Shown: positions 43,546-53,655 of the stretch, piece after piece | Layout: each line of letters opens with the position of its first letter | Numbering within the stretch: position 1 is the first letter of the stretch | Assembly (NCBI RefSeq): GCF_007846085.1 | Contig: NZ_VOEJ01000005.1 | Span: 124,001 to 188,000, forward strand | Direction of reading: 5' to 3' | DNA: 64,000 nucleotides | From: Mucilaginibacter pallidiroseus | Lineage (GTDB): Bacteria; Bacteroidota; Bacteroidia; Sphingobacteriales; Sphingobacteriaceae | Program-made: the position numbers and the translations under genes | Notes under the pieces: model-generated | What the model saw: only the letters and a program-made list of their open reading frames with translations | Told to the model about the DNA's origin: nothing | Databases searched by the model: none

Positions 43546-43572
43546 CTTAGAAGTGTTGCGAGCACTCCTAAG
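43546..43572 (+). promoter_or_regulatory. Hairpin in the leader of the second susC
   Basis: CTTAGAAGTG and CACTCCTAAG flank a short GC-containing loop and form an imperfect stem in the spacer between fecR and susC. No T-run follows. It may be a leader structure or ECF promoter-proximal element; only the inverted repeat is seen. Confidence 0.25.
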
Positions 43573-43666
43573 CTTAAAAATGAAGCCCACACACATTTTA
43601 CACACCGTTAGTAGCGGTGCAGGGCATTATTGTTCCATTTTTTACCAACGAAACAAATCAAATATA

Positions 43667-46600
43667 ATGAAATTTCATTTACGTAAACCTATTCCCTGGT
43701 ATCAAATCATGAGGATTACATTTATACAAATCTTCCTTTTTGGGGTGTTAAGCAGTATGGCTTATTCAAGCAACCTAACTGCCCAAAATATCCTTGACAA
43801 AAAGGTAAGCATATCGTTAGCAAACACGTCATTGCAAAACGTGCTTAACCAATTGCAAAAAAACGATAAGGTTAAGTTTATTTATAGCAACACAGCTATC
43901 AACTTAAACAAACAAGTATCGATAAGCGCTGATAACCTTACACTTAAAACCGTTTTGGACGATGTTTTAAAATCGAACGGCATTAGCTATGAAGTTATCA
44001 AAGATAGGATAATCCTTGGCCAGCCCGGTACGTTGAACACTGCTGTTGCGGGTAATGCTGTACAAGTTGCCGCAACACCTATCCGCGGTAAAGTGGTTGA
44101 CTCAAAAGGCCAAACCGTTATTGGTGCAAGCGTACTTGAAAAAGGTACAACCAATGGTGTAACCACCGATGTTGATGGTAACTTTAAACTGAACGTAGCC
44201 GGTCCAAATTCTGTATTGGTAATTGCCTACATTGGGTTTGCCAGCAAAGAAGTTATTGTAGGCGACCAAACAGAATTTAACATTGTACTTACCGAGAACG
44301 TTACCAACCTTAACGAGGTAGTTGTAGTAGGTTACGGCACCCAAAAACGCGGTAGCATTACCGGTGCTATCAGCAGCGTTAAAGCAAGCGACATCCAGGA
44401 CCAACAATTAACCCGCGTTGATGATGCCCTTAAAGGCCGTACAGCTGGCGTTAACGTTGTGCAAAGTTCCGGCGCACCTGGTTCGGCACCAAACGTACGC
44501 GTGCGTGGTGTAACGTCTATCAACAACAGTAACCCATTATACGTAGTTGACGGTGTAGTGTTAAACGGTGGCCTTGAATTGTTAAATCCAAGTGACATCG
44601 AATCAATGGACGTGTTAAAGGATGCTGCTGCATCTATCTACGGTTCACGTGGCTCAAACGGTGTAATTTTCATCACAACCAAGAAAGGTAAAAACGGCCC
44701 GCCGAGAGTTGCTTACAATGGTTATGTTGGCTGGCAGGCACCTGTTAATAAACCAGAACTTGCTAACGCTACCCAATATGCCACATTAAGAAACCAGGCG
44801 CTTACAAACGACGGCAAAGCTGCATTATTTGCCAATCCGTCTGCTTTTGGAACTGGCACCAACTGGCAAAATGAGATCTTCAGCGATAACGCGATGATCC
44901 AAAACCATAACTTGAGCGTTAATGGTGCAAACGATAAAGCTAACTTCTATACATCATTCGGGTACATTGATCAAAAGGGTATTGTAATGCCGGAAATTTC
45001 AAGCTTCAAGAAGTTTACCTTCACCGTTAATACCGGCTACAAACCAAAAAAATGGTTAAGCATTGGCGAAAACTTCACTTACTCTTACATCCGTAACCGC
45101 AATAGCTTAAATACAAACAGCGTATACGGTGGTCCGTTGAGCTCGGCATTAAACCTTGACCCTATTACGCCGGTAGTAGTTACAGATATTAATGGCCAGC
45201 CAAATGCATCAATCTACACCAACAATGCAGCAACTATCGTTCGCAATGCACAAGGTTTGCCATATGGTATATCAAACTACGTTGCGCAAGAGATAACCAA
45301 CCCGTTGGCTTATACGCAAACGCAAAACGGCAATTACGGTTACGCTACCAATTTGTTGGGTAACGTTTATGTAGAGATTGAACCAATTGCAGGTTTAAAA
45401 GTACGCTCGCAAATGAATGCTAAACAAGCATATTATGGCAGCGAATCTTTCACGCCTATCTACTACCTAAACTCAAGCACTAGCAACCTGTCAAACACGT
45501 CTTTTTACCGCGAAAACAATAACAACTTAAGCTGGAACTTAGATAACACGGCAACTTACACCCGCGGATTTGGTAAACATACCATCACTGGTTTAATAGG
45601 CTACAGTGCGCAAAAATTAAGTGCGTCTGGCCTAAATGGTACTTTCCTTGGTTTGCCGGTTAGCAGCTTTAATGAGGCGTCTCCAAACTTTGCTTTGGCA
45701 AATGCCAACAAAATTGCCAACGGTTTCGACGACCAGCCTTATACGCTGGCATCAACCTTTGCAAGGGTAACTTACGATTATGATGGCAAATGGTTATTTA
45801 CCGGTATCATCCGCAGGGATGGTTCATCAAAATTCGGTAGCAACAACGTTTACGGCGTTTTCCCTTCAGGCCAGGTTGGTTACGTAATGTCTAAAGAAGA
45901 CTGGTTCCCAAAAAATACCTTTGTTGACTACTTAAAAATCCGCGGTAGCTACGGTATTGTAGGTAACGAGATGTCGTTAAACCCATTCCAATACACATCA
46001 ACTGTAAGCGGTGGCCGTAACTACATTTTCGGTAATGATGTTAACTATGTAGGTTACAGCCCTAACGCACCTCAAAACCCGGATTTGAAGTGGGAACAAA
46101 CCCGCACAGCTAATATTGGTGTTGATGCAACGTTCTTCCAGAACCTAACCGTTAGCGTAGATGTTTACCGCAAGGTTACTAAAGGCATGTTGCAAACAGT
46201 ACAATTACCATCATATGCTGGCTTTGCTTTACAACCATCTGCTAACATTGGCGATATGGAGAACAAAGGTATCGAGTTAAACATGTCGTACAGCAATAAA
46301 GCAGGCGACTTTAACTATACAGTAGGTGGCAACATATCTTACAACCATAACGAAGTTACTTACCTGGGTAACCAGATCAGCTTCTTCACAGTTGGTAGCG
46401 TGCAAAGTACTGCTTATGAAATTGGTCGTACTGCAGTTGGCCAGCCGGTTGGCTCGTTCTACGGATTTGAGCAATTGGGCACATTTAAATCTCAGGCTGA
46501 AATTAATGCTTACACCAACGCAAGTGGCGGCTTAATACAGCCAAACGCAAAACCGGGTGATTTTAAATGGATTGACAACAATGGCGACGGTGTAATTAAC

Positions 46601-47104
46601 GATCAGGATCGTAAGTTTTTAGGTAACCCGCTCCCTACGTTTACATATGGTGTTAACTTCAGCGCTAACTATAAGAACTTTGATATCAGGATGTTTGGCC
46701 AGGGTGTTTGGGGTAACAAAATTTACCAGGCATACCGCAGGTTAGATATTGCTACTGCCAACTACCCTATTGCGGCTTTAAACGCATGGACTGTTGACAA
46801 CCCTACCAGCAACTACCCAAGATTAACTGATGCCGACCCGAACAACAACTTCAGGTACCCATCAAACTTTTATTTGCAAAACGGTGCATACTTCCGCATT
46901 AAAACTTTGCAGTTGGGCTACAACTTATCATCAGATTTCCTGAAACGTGCTGATATACAACGTGCACGCGTATACCTGGGCAGCAACAACTTAGCTACAA
47001 TTACAGGTTACAAAGGTTACGATCCTGAAATAAGCGGCGGTATTGATATGGGTATTTACCCGCAGGCCCGCACATTTATGGTTGGTTTGGATATCACTTT
47101 ATAA
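43667..47104 (+). CDS. SusC/RagA TonB-dependent transporter with STN signalling domain
   Basis: The ATG at 43667 gives 1145 residues and puts the membrane signal (IMRITFIQIFLFGVLSSMAY) near residues 12-31; an in-frame ATG or TTG 38 codons earlier is not needed. The order is signal, STN/secretin-like domain (about 40-110, VSISLANTSLQNVLNQLQ), CarboxypepD_reg-like domain (about 125-205), plug (LYVVDGVVLNGG; AASIYGSRGSNGVIF) and barrel. The STN domain talks to the FecR protein encoded just upstream. The ligand is not identifiable; no carbohydrate-active enzyme is adjacent. SusD follows after 11 bases. Confidence 0.95.
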   Translation: MKFHLRKPIPWYQIMRITFIQIFLFGVLSSMAYSSNLTAQNILDKKVSISLANTSLQNVLNQLQKNDKVKFIYSNTAINLNKQVSISADNLTLKTVLDDVLKSNGISYEVIKDRIILGQPGTLNTAVAGNAVQVAATPIRGKVVDSKGQTVIGASVLEKGTTNGVTTDVDGNFKLNVAGPNSVLVIAYIGFASKEVIVGDQTEFNIVLTENVTNLNEVVVVGYGTQKRGSITGAISSVKASDIQDQQLTRVDDALKGRTAGVNVVQSSGAPGSAPNVRVRGVTSINNSNPLYVVDGVVLNGGLELLNPSDIESMDVLKDAAASIYGSRGSNGVIFITTKKGKNGPPRVAYNGYVGWQAPVNKPELANATQYATLRNQALTNDGKAALFANPSAFGTGTNWQNEIFSDNAMIQNHNLSVNGANDKANFYTSFGYIDQKGIVMPEISSFKKFTFTVNTGYKPKKWLSIGENFTYSYIRNRNSLNTNSVYGGPLSSALNLDPITPVVVTDINGQPNASIYTNNAATIVRNAQGLPYGISNYVAQEITNPLAYTQTQNGNYGYATNLLGNVYVEIEPIAGLKVRSQMNAKQAYYGSESFTPIYYLNSSTSNLSNTSFYRENNNNLSWNLDNTATYTRGFGKHTITGLIGYSAQKLSASGLNGTFLGLPVSSFNEASPNFALANANKIANGFDDQPYTLASTFARVTYDYDGKWLFTGIIRRDGSSKFGSNNVYGVFPSGQVGYVMSKEDWFPKNTFVDYLKIRGSYGIVGNEMSLNPFQYTSTVSGGRNYIFGNDVNYVGYSPNAPQNPDLKWEQTRTANIGVDATFFQNLTVSVDVYRKVTKGMLQTVQLPSYAGFALQPSANIGDMENKGIELNMSYSNKAGDFNYTVGGNISYNHNEVTYLGNQISFFTVGSVQSTAYEIGRTAVGQPVGSFYGFEQLGTFKSQAEINAYTNASGGLIQPNAKPGDFKWIDNNGDGVINDQDRKFLGNPLPTFTYGVNFSANYKNFDIRMFGQGVWGNKIYQAYRRLDIATANYPIAALNAWTVDNPTSNYPRLTDADPNNNFRYPSNFYLQNGAYFRIKTLQLGYNLSSDFLKRADIQRARVYLGSNNLATITGYKGYDPEISGGIDMGIYPQARTFMVGLDITL

Positions 47105-47115
47105 TAAATACTATC

Positions 47116-48630
47116 ATGAAATTTAGAAATTCCATATACACAGGTGCTGTTTTACTGGCTATTGGCAGTATGGCAGCTTGTAAAAAATCATTCCTTGAAA
47201 ACGACCCAAAAGGTCAGTTTCTTGAAACTAACTATTACGCTAATCCAACACAAGCATTTAATGCTCTTGTTGCAGCGTATGACCCAATGGTAACCGAAAC
47301 CGGTGGCCTCGATAACACATACATTAACCCGCTTGGCGCGTTAAACTCAGCATCGGATGATTGCTTTGCAGGCGGCGGCGGCTCGTCTGACGTACCGCAA
47401 TGGCAAGCCATCAACAATTACACCATGACGCCGGCTATTGGCCCGCAAGGTGGCTTTTGGGCATCAAACTTCCAGGGTGTTAACCGTACCGACGTTTTGT
47501 TGGAGAAACTGCCGAACGTACCGGGCTTAAGTGCAGATCTACTTAAACGCTATACAGCCGAAGGACAGTTTTTACGCGCCCATTATTACTTTGACCTTGT
47601 TAGGCTATTTAAAAATGTGCCTTTAATACTTACTTCGCTTCAACTTTCGCAGGTTTATCAGCAACCGCAAGCTACGCCGGAAGCTGTTTATGCACAAATA
47701 GAGGCCGACCTTACAGCTGCAATCCCGGCATTGCCGGCTTCGGTATCGGCTGCAGAAAATGGTCGTGCTACGCAAGGTGCTGCGAAAGCATTACTAGGTA
47801 AAGTTTATCTTTACCAAAAGAAATGGGCTTTAGCAGCTTCAACGCTTGCAGAAGTTAACGGCACACCGGGCGGCACCAGCACTTATGGTTATAAACTGGT
47901 AAGCAACTATGGCGACATATTTAAGCCAACCAATAAGTTTAACAGCGAGTCGATCTTCGAGATTGTGCACTCTGGCCTACAAAATTACACCTGGAGCAAC
48001 TGGAACCAATTTAAATCGAACGTATACGTACAAATGGTAGGCCCAAGAAACTACACCGGTCCTATTTATTACGGTGGTGGTTGGGGCTTTAATCCTATTA
48101 CACCAAACCTGGTAAGTGCTATTAAAAACGACCCGCGTTACCCATACACAGTGTCGAACATAGATAGCCTTACAAAAGCTACCGGCTCTGCTTTCCTGGA
48201 AAGCTACCAAGGCACAGGTTACTATATTGAGAAATACGCACCTAAAAAAGAGAACGTTGTTACAACCGGTTTAACTGATTTGAACTGGCCGAATGACTAC
48301 ATCGAAATACGCCTTGCTGATACCTATCTGATGGAAGCAGAAGCTTTGGTAAACGCAGGTGGCGACATTAACCGCGCAGCAGCATTATTAAACGCTGTAC
48401 GTGCACGTGTTAAGCTTGCCCCGGTAGCTGCAACTTTGGCAAACATTTATAACGAGCGCCGCCTTGAACTTGCTACAGAAGGTCACCGTTGGTTTGACCT
48501 GGTTAGAACCGGCCAGGCTGCATCGGCACTTGCATTTAAAGGTTTTAAAGCAGGTACTAATGATGTTTTACCTATCCCGTTAACCGAAACACTTAACGGT
48601 ACACAACTTAAACAAAACCCGGGTTATTAA
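47116..48630 (+). CDS. SusD/RagB family lipoprotein
   Basis: The 504-residue protein has lipobox SMAAC (Cys22) and then KKSFLENDPKGQF, the standard SusD start. YTAEGQFLRAHYYFDLVRLF, ALLGKVYLYQKKW and the C-terminal ERRLELATEGHRWFDLVRTG are diagnostic. It is the surface nutrient-binding partner of the SusC encoded 11 bases upstream. A strong terminator at 48651 ends the operon. Confidence 0.95.
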   Translation: MKFRNSIYTGAVLLAIGSMAACKKSFLENDPKGQFLETNYYANPTQAFNALVAAYDPMVTETGGLDNTYINPLGALNSASDDCFAGGGGSSDVPQWQAINNYTMTPAIGPQGGFWASNFQGVNRTDVLLEKLPNVPGLSADLLKRYTAEGQFLRAHYYFDLVRLFKNVPLILTSLQLSQVYQQPQATPEAVYAQIEADLTAAIPALPASVSAAENGRATQGAAKALLGKVYLYQKKWALAASTLAEVNGTPGGTSTYGYKLVSNYGDIFKPTNKFNSESIFEIVHSGLQNYTWSNWNQFKSNVYVQMVGPRNYTGPIYYGGGWGFNPITPNLVSAIKNDPRYPYTVSNIDSLTKATGSAFLESYQGTGYYIEKYAPKKENVVTTGLTDLNWPNDYIEIRLADTYLMEAEALVNAGGDINRAAALLNAVRARVKLAPVAATLANIYNERRLELATEGHRWFDLVRTGQAASALAFKGFKAGTNDVLPIPLTETLNGTQLKQNPGY

Positions 48631-48650
48631 TACAGCCCGCAAATAATTGA

Positions 48651-48684
48651 AAAAAGCTGCCGTTTTAAAAGCGGCAGCTTTTTT
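48651..48684 (+). terminator. Rho-independent terminator of the fecIR-susCD cassette
   Basis: AAAAAGCTGCCG pairs with CGGCAGCTTTTT, followed by more T residues, 20 bases after the SusD stop codon. Confidence 0.92.
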
Positions 48685-48700
48685 ATTGCCTTTCCCATCA

Positions 48701-49939
48701 ATGGCTCCTAAAAAAAAGCTTTTATTTTTATGCCTTTTGCTGCTGCCCCTGGCTGCTATTTTAACGCAATGCCTTGGGCCGCAAAAAACTACCGACCCAC
48801 GCGGCGAGGCATTTGCAGGCTCGCAAAGCTGTAGGAAGTGCCATGGGGCGGTTTACGACAGTTATTTGCAAACGGCTCATTACGCTACCTCGCGCCCGGC
48901 TAACGCCAAAAGTATTCATGGAAGTTTTTCAGCCGGTCACAACGGGTTTGATTTTGGCAACGGCAGCAAAATTGTAATGGATCAACGAGCCGATGGTTTA
49001 TACCAGTCTGGCTATATAAACGGCAAACGCGTACAATCCCAAAAGTTTGGAATCACCATAGGTGGTGTTAAGGCCGAAACGTATTTATACTGGCGCGAGA
49101 AGCTGCTTTTCGAGTTGCCTATATCGTACTTCAGCGCCTTGCATAACTGGACAAACAGCCCGGGTTATGATGCCGGACGGATTGACTTTAACAGACCAAT
49201 TGCCACGCGTTGCCTGGAGTGCCATACATCATACGTGAGGGAAATTGAAAAAACAAGCGGCAGTATTACCGACCGCAGTGTACAATTCGATAAGGCGTCT
49301 ATTATTTACGGAATCGACTGCGAACGTTGCCACGGCCCATCGGCAAACCACGTAAACTTTCATACCGAGTACCCGGAAGTTAAGGAGGCGAAATATATCC
49401 ACACAAACAAAAGCTTTACCCGCCAGCAAAAGCTGGATGCCTGTGCCGTTTGCCACAGCGGTAACAAAGAGGCCTTTTTACGCACGGCCTTTGCGTTTAA
49501 AATGGGCGATACGCTAAGTAATTTCAAGGAACACAATTTCTTTTCGCAGAATGTTAATCCCGCTACACTTGATGTACACGGCAATCAAAACGGCCTGCTG
49601 GCAGCAAGTAAATGTTTTACCATGAGTAATATGGATTGCAACAGTTGCCACGATACGCACAAAAAGCAAACTGGCGACCTTGCTGTGTTTAATCAAAAAT
49701 GCCTAAGCTGCCATACCCATAACAACGGCAACGAGTGCCCGCTAACCCAAAAGCTCGGCACGGCTATTAAAACAAAATGTATTGATTGCCACATGCCCGC
49801 AAAACCTTCCAACCTTATTGCGGTTGAAACTAATAAGAACAATAAGTTGCAAGTGCCCTACCTGGTACGCACACATTATATAGCGGTATATCCGCAGGAA
49901 ACAAAGAAAGTGATGGCTTTTATAAATGGAGCCCGCTAA
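48701..49939 (+). CDS. Seven-haem c-type cytochrome
   Basis: The ATG at 48701 gives 412 residues. An in-frame TTG at 48647 lies inside the terminator and is rejected. A hydrophobic N-terminal segment (LLFLCLLLLPLAAILTQC) is followed by seven CxxCH haem sites at Cys44, 171, 207, 248, 313, 334 and 360. Cys24 could be lipidated but LTQC is not a good lipobox. The 120-residue haem-free stretch between sites 1 and 2 is unusual. Multihaem proteins like this carry periplasmic electrons; c554-type and related nitrogen or metal reductases are distant relatives. It lies just after a SusCD operon but beyond its terminator. Confidence 0.88.
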   Translation: MAPKKKLLFLCLLLLPLAAILTQCLGPQKTTDPRGEAFAGSQSCRKCHGAVYDSYLQTAHYATSRPANAKSIHGSFSAGHNGFDFGNGSKIVMDQRADGLYQSGYINGKRVQSQKFGITIGGVKAETYLYWREKLLFELPISYFSALHNWTNSPGYDAGRIDFNRPIATRCLECHTSYVREIEKTSGSITDRSVQFDKASIIYGIDCERCHGPSANHVNFHTEYPEVKEAKYIHTNKSFTRQQKLDACAVCHSGNKEAFLRTAFAFKMGDTLSNFKEHNFFSQNVNPATLDVHGNQNGLLAASKCFTMSNMDCNSCHDTHKKQTGDLAVFNQKCLSCHTHNNGNECPLTQKLGTAIKTKCIDCHMPAKPSNLIAVETNKNNKLQVPYLVRTHYIAVYPQETKKVMAFINGAR

Positions 49940-50003
49940 AGGCATCAGGTCATTAATAGTCCCTTGAGAAAGGACTACATGAGATTGACCTGATTTAGTT
50001 GAT

Positions 50004-50036
50004 AACGCCCCGGGATGAGATCCGGGGCGTTCTTTT
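50004..50036. terminator. Rho-independent terminator after the cytochrome gene
   Basis: AACGCCCCGG and CCGGGGCGTT form a ten-pair stem, followed by TCTTTT. It lies between two convergent genes. Confidence 0.9.
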
Positions 50037-50047
50037 GTTGATCAATT

Positions 50048-50347
50048 TTACAATGACGACTGTGTATTGTCTTCCCTGTCGTCTTCATCAACATCTGTTT
50101 GTATGATGTCGTCCGGACCGGTGCCAGATTCAATATTAGTTTCCTTATACGTCGAATCCCAGTCGTCACCGCGCGTTTCTTCGGTGCCTGATAAGCCTTT
50201 GTTAGTGGTGATAGTTGTTTCGCTTACATCATCAGGCAATGCTTCTGCCGGTACAGTGTTATCTGTGCTATCCTGGTAAGTAGCGTTCCAATCATCGCCG
50301 CGTTTGTCGGCATCTGTTATTGCGTTAAAATTGCTTTGCGTTTTCAT
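50048..50347 (-). CDS. Acidic hypothetical protein with two RGDDW repeats (99 aa)
   Basis: This 99-residue, Asp/Glu/Thr-rich protein has no hydrophobic core and is probably disordered. Two copies of a motif are clear: KRGDDWNATYQDS near residue 15 and TRGDDWDSTYKET near residue 59. The region between them contains DDVSETTITTNKG. No signal peptide or known domain is seen. It is monocistronic, flanked by the terminator on one side. Confidence 0.6.
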   Translation of the reverse strand: MKTQSNFNAITDADKRGDDWNATYQDSTDNTVPAEALPDDVSETTITTNKGLSGTEETRGDDWDSTYKETNIESGTGPDDIIQTDVDEDDREDNTQSSL

Positions 50348-50429
50348 AGGTTAATATTTAGAAGTACTAAAACAATATGTATGCCTAAATTATGATGCTG
50401 ATCTTTTCTTTGATATGACTTCTATTAAA

Positions 50430-52661
50430 TTACATCAAATCATTTAGCTTAATTGGCAGGTTACGTACACGTTTGCCCGTTGCATGGAAAATAGCGTTTG
50501 CAATAGCCGGCGGCACGCCTACCAAACCAATCTCGCCAATTCCTTTTATGCCAAGGTCGTTTACAATTTGATCATCTTCTTCCACAAATATCACATCAAG
50601 CTGATGGATGTCTGCATTAACAGGGGTATGGTATTCGCCAAGATTAGTATTCATGAAACGCCCTATCCGATGGTCCATTACAGATTCCTCGCGAAGTGCT
50701 TTACTTATGCCCCAAACCATGCCGCCCAATATTTGGCTGCGTGCCGTTTTTGGATTTAAAATTTTGCCAGCGGCAATAGCGCTTACCAGCCTGGTTACTT
50801 TTACAACACCGAAATCTTCGTCAACCTCAACTTCTGCAAATATAGCGCTATGCGCGGCACGGGTATACTTGCGCTGCTTCATCATTTGCGGCCAGCCCAT
50901 GTTTTTGCTTGCTATTTGCTTATTTTTTGAGGCAGCTGCCAAATCGGTATAAGCAATCGGTTTGACTGCGCTGTTCGTAGGTTGAAGCTGACCATCCACA
51001 AAGGCGATATCATCTAAGTTCACAGATTTATATTCTGCATTGGTACTTTGGGCTTTTTTAAGTAACTTCTTTTTAAGCCCAAGGCACGCTGCCTGTACAG
51101 CCGTTCCGCAGCTTGCTGCCGTAAATGACCCACCCGAGATTGGTGCGAAAGGCATGTCCGAATCGCCAAGTTCAAACGTCACATTGTCCAAGCTCATTCC
51201 CATAGCGTCGGCAGCAATTTGCGCCATTACCGTATAAGTACCTGTACCAAAATCGGCTGTAGCGCTCCGTACCGTAAGCTTTCCATCCGCGGTTAAAATT
51301 GCCTCGGCCCGGGTAGGCACCTGCATGGCTTCCCATATGCCGGTTGCCATACCCCATCCTACCAACTTGTGCCCCCGGCGCATTGACCGTGGCTGAGGGT
51401 TGCGCTTGGCCCAGCCAAACTTTTCGGCTGCCTGCTTAAAGCACTCTTTCAGCTCCTTACTTGAGTAAGGCTTACCCGTAGTTTCATCTTCATCGGTATA
51501 GTTCAACAACCTGAACTCTACCGGATCCATACCTGCCTGGTGAGCCAATTCATCAATAGTGATTTCTACCGGGTGCATACCAGTGGCGCCGCCCGGCGCA
51601 CGCATATCCATTGGGCTTGCCATGTTTAACGGAGCCAGTTTGTACTGGAGATTAACATTTGGCGATGGGTAAATCATATTTGCCCAGTTAACAACTATCT
51701 CAGTGTAATCTTCATAGGTAGATGTTTCGGCTACACTTTCATGCTGTATCGATTGCAACTTACCATCAGCATCCGCACCGTAGAAAGTATTTTGTAGTGT
51801 GGCCGGCCTGTGGCCAAACGTAAACATTTGGTGCCTGTTTAATGTAAGCCTCACATTGCATTGCATATCCAGCGCTGCCATTACCGACAGAAACAACTGA
51901 TACTGTGGCCGCAAGCCTGATCCAAATGCCCCGCCCACAAACGGCGACAATACCCTTACATCTTTAAACTTTAAGCCAAATACGTTAGCTACATACATTT
52001 GGGTATTTACCGAGCCTTGCGTTTTGTCATAAATTTTCAGTTTATCTTTGTCCTCATAAACTACTGTTGTTGCAAAAGGCTCCATGGGGTTATGGTGCTC
52101 AACCCCGTGATAAAAACTCCCTCCTGCTTTTAGCGGTGCAGCCTCATAAGCTTTAGCCGCGTTTCCCTTTGGTTTTGGTGGTGGTGGTTTTAAAAATGAT
52201 GCAAGTCCTTTTTTAGGATCGCGGGCATTTTGCAGGTTTGCCACAAGGTCTGTATCGGATTTATCAGCCTTATATTCAACCGTAATTAATGATGCAGCAT
52301 AGCGGGCCACTTCAAAACTTTTAGCAACTACCATCGCAATTGGCTGGCCGTTGTACACCACCTTATTGTTGTGCATGGGTACAAATGGCTTGCCTGGCGG
52401 GGCATCCATATCGGCGTAATTCAAACTCAGCCATGCTGTTGACGGCCGGTTTTCGTGGGTGTAAATTTTTACAACGCCGTCAACCATTGCAGCCTTTGTA
52501 AGATTTATCTTTTCAATTTCGCCGTTTGCAATTGTGCTGTTTACCACGTATCCGTAATGCAGGTCAGGTACGTTATATTCCGCGGCGTATTTAGCTGTGC
52601 CGGTAACCTTGGCCGGGCCGTCTACACGGCTTATTGCTTTGCCAATATATTTCTGTTGCAT
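50430..52661 (-). CDS. Molybdopterin-binding subunit of a xanthine-oxidase-family aldehyde oxidoreductase (PaoC/YagR-like)
   Basis: The 743-residue catalytic subunit starts MQQKYIGKAISRVDGPAKVT and shows the Mo-cofactor regions of the family, including GGAFGSG, MRAPGGATGMHPVE and a C-terminal GIGEIGLVG where Glu710 is the expected catalytic base. With the FAD and 2Fe-2S subunits encoded just upstream, it makes a soluble three-subunit enzyme of the PaoABC/YagTSR type that oxidises aldehydes. No Tat signal is seen, so unlike the E. coli enzyme it may stay in the cytoplasm. Substrate is unknown, and a cofactor-insertion gene (paoD/xdhC) is not adjacent. Confidence 0.92.
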   Translation of the reverse strand: MQQKYIGKAISRVDGPAKVTGTAKYAAEYNVPDLHYGYVVNSTIANGEIEKINLTKAAMVDGVVKIYTHENRPSTAWLSLNYADMDAPPGKPFVPMHNNKVVYNGQPIAMVVAKSFEVARYAASLITVEYKADKSDTDLVANLQNARDPKKGLASFLKPPPPKPKGNAAKAYEAAPLKAGGSFYHGVEHHNPMEPFATTVVYEDKDKLKIYDKTQGSVNTQMYVANVFGLKFKDVRVLSPFVGGAFGSGLRPQYQLFLSVMAALDMQCNVRLTLNRHQMFTFGHRPATLQNTFYGADADGKLQSIQHESVAETSTYEDYTEIVVNWANMIYPSPNVNLQYKLAPLNMASPMDMRAPGGATGMHPVEITIDELAHQAGMDPVEFRLLNYTDEDETTGKPYSSKELKECFKQAAEKFGWAKRNPQPRSMRRGHKLVGWGMATGIWEAMQVPTRAEAILTADGKLTVRSATADFGTGTYTVMAQIAADAMGMSLDNVTFELGDSDMPFAPISGGSFTAASCGTAVQAACLGLKKKLLKKAQSTNAEYKSVNLDDIAFVDGQLQPTNSAVKPIAYTDLAAASKNKQIASKNMGWPQMMKQRKYTRAAHSAIFAEVEVDEDFGVVKVTRLVSAIAAGKILNPKTARSQILGGMVWGISKALREESVMDHRIGRFMNTNLGEYHTPVNADIHQLDVIFVEEDDQIVNDLGIKGIGEIGLVGVPPAIANAIFHATGKRVRNLPIKLNDLM

Positions 52662-52662
52662 A

Positions 52663-53655
52663 TTACTTATCGGGGTTTAGTGCTGTTAAACAATTACGCA
52701 CAATGGCACGCTTTGCAAGCTCAATTTTAAAGGCATTGTGTTTTAGCCCTACCGCGCCCTTTAAAATAAGGGTAGCTGCCTGGGTGAAGCTTTCTTTGGC
52801 AGGTTGCTTGTTTTTCAAAAATTCCTCTGCCTCCGTAACCCGCCATGGTTTGTGTGCGACACCGCCAAGTGCTATCCTGGCGTCGACTATCAGGCCATCC
52901 TTCAATTCAAAAGCTGTAGCTATCGAAACCAGCGCAAAGGCATATGACGTACGATCTCGAAGCTTGAGATAAGAATAGTTTTTATTGAGGCCGCCCGGTG
53001 GTAAATCTATCGATGTAATAATTTCGCCGTGCTGCAAATTATTATCTAACTGCGGCGTATCGCCCGGCAGGCGATGAAACTCGTTAAAAGGAATTTGCCT
53101 TTCGCCCGTTGCGCCGCTAACGTTAACGGTTGCATTGAGAGCTGCGAGTGCCACACACATATCACTTGGAAAAACAGCTACGCAGTGCTCACTCGACCCT
53201 AAAATAGCGTTCATGCGGTTATAGCCATCGTAGGCAGCACAACCACTTCCGGGCTCGCGTTTGTTGCAAGGTGTAGCAATGTCATAAAAATAATAACACC
53301 TGGTGCGTTGCAATAAATTGCCACCATTTGTTGCCATGTTACGCAACTGCGCCGAAGCTCCGGCTAAAATGGCGTCGGCTAATAGTGGGTAACGCTCCTG
53401 CACCAATGGATGATAAGCGGTATCTGCATTGCGGGCCAGTGCGCCAAGACGTAGACCGGCGTCCGGCAATTCGGTTATTTCATCGAGCCCCGGAATTTTA
53501 TTTAGATCAATCAATTGATTTGGCTTGGCAATGTTTTCCTTCATCAAATCAATAAGATTGGTGCCGCCAGCTATAAACGCAGCATCAGGATTTTGCGAGA
53601 TAATATTTGCAGCCTGTTTCGGTGTATCTGCCGCTATATAAGTAAAGTTATTCAT
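52663..53655 (-). CDS. FAD-binding subunit with 4Fe-4S motif (PaoB/YagS-like)
   Basis: The 330-residue subunit has the FAD-binding signature AGGTNLIDLMK near residue 30 and NGGNLLQRTRCYYF near residue 110. Cys120, Cys130, Cys139 and Cys158 (RCYYFYD, CNKREPGSGCAA, EHC) match the additional 4Fe-4S site known in PaoB. This distinguishes it from ordinary XdhB subunits. It passes electrons from Mo and FeS to FAD. The stop lies one base before the ATG of the molybdopterin subunit, and the ATG overlaps the 2Fe-2S gene by eight bases. Confidence 0.92.
   Translation of the reverse strand: MNNFTYIAADTPKQAANIISQNPDAAFIAGGTNLIDLMKENIAKPNQLIDLNKIPGLDEITELPDAGLRLGALARNADTAYHPLVQERYPLLADAILAGASAQLRNMATNGGNLLQRTRCYYFYDIATPCNKREPGSGCAAYDGYNRMNAILGSSEHCVAVFPSDMCVALAALNATVNVSGATGERQIPFNEFHRLPGDTPQLDNNLQHGEIITSIDLPPGGLNKNYSYLKLRDRTSYAFALVSIATAFELKDGLIVDARIALGGVAHKPWRVTEAEEFLKNKQPAKESFTQAATLILKGAVGLKHNAFKIELAKRAIVRNCLTALNPDK

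Noticed and set aside
48647..48700. TTG start for the seven-haem cytochrome
   Set aside because: It lies inside the terminator stem of the preceding operon; the ATG at 48701 is clean.
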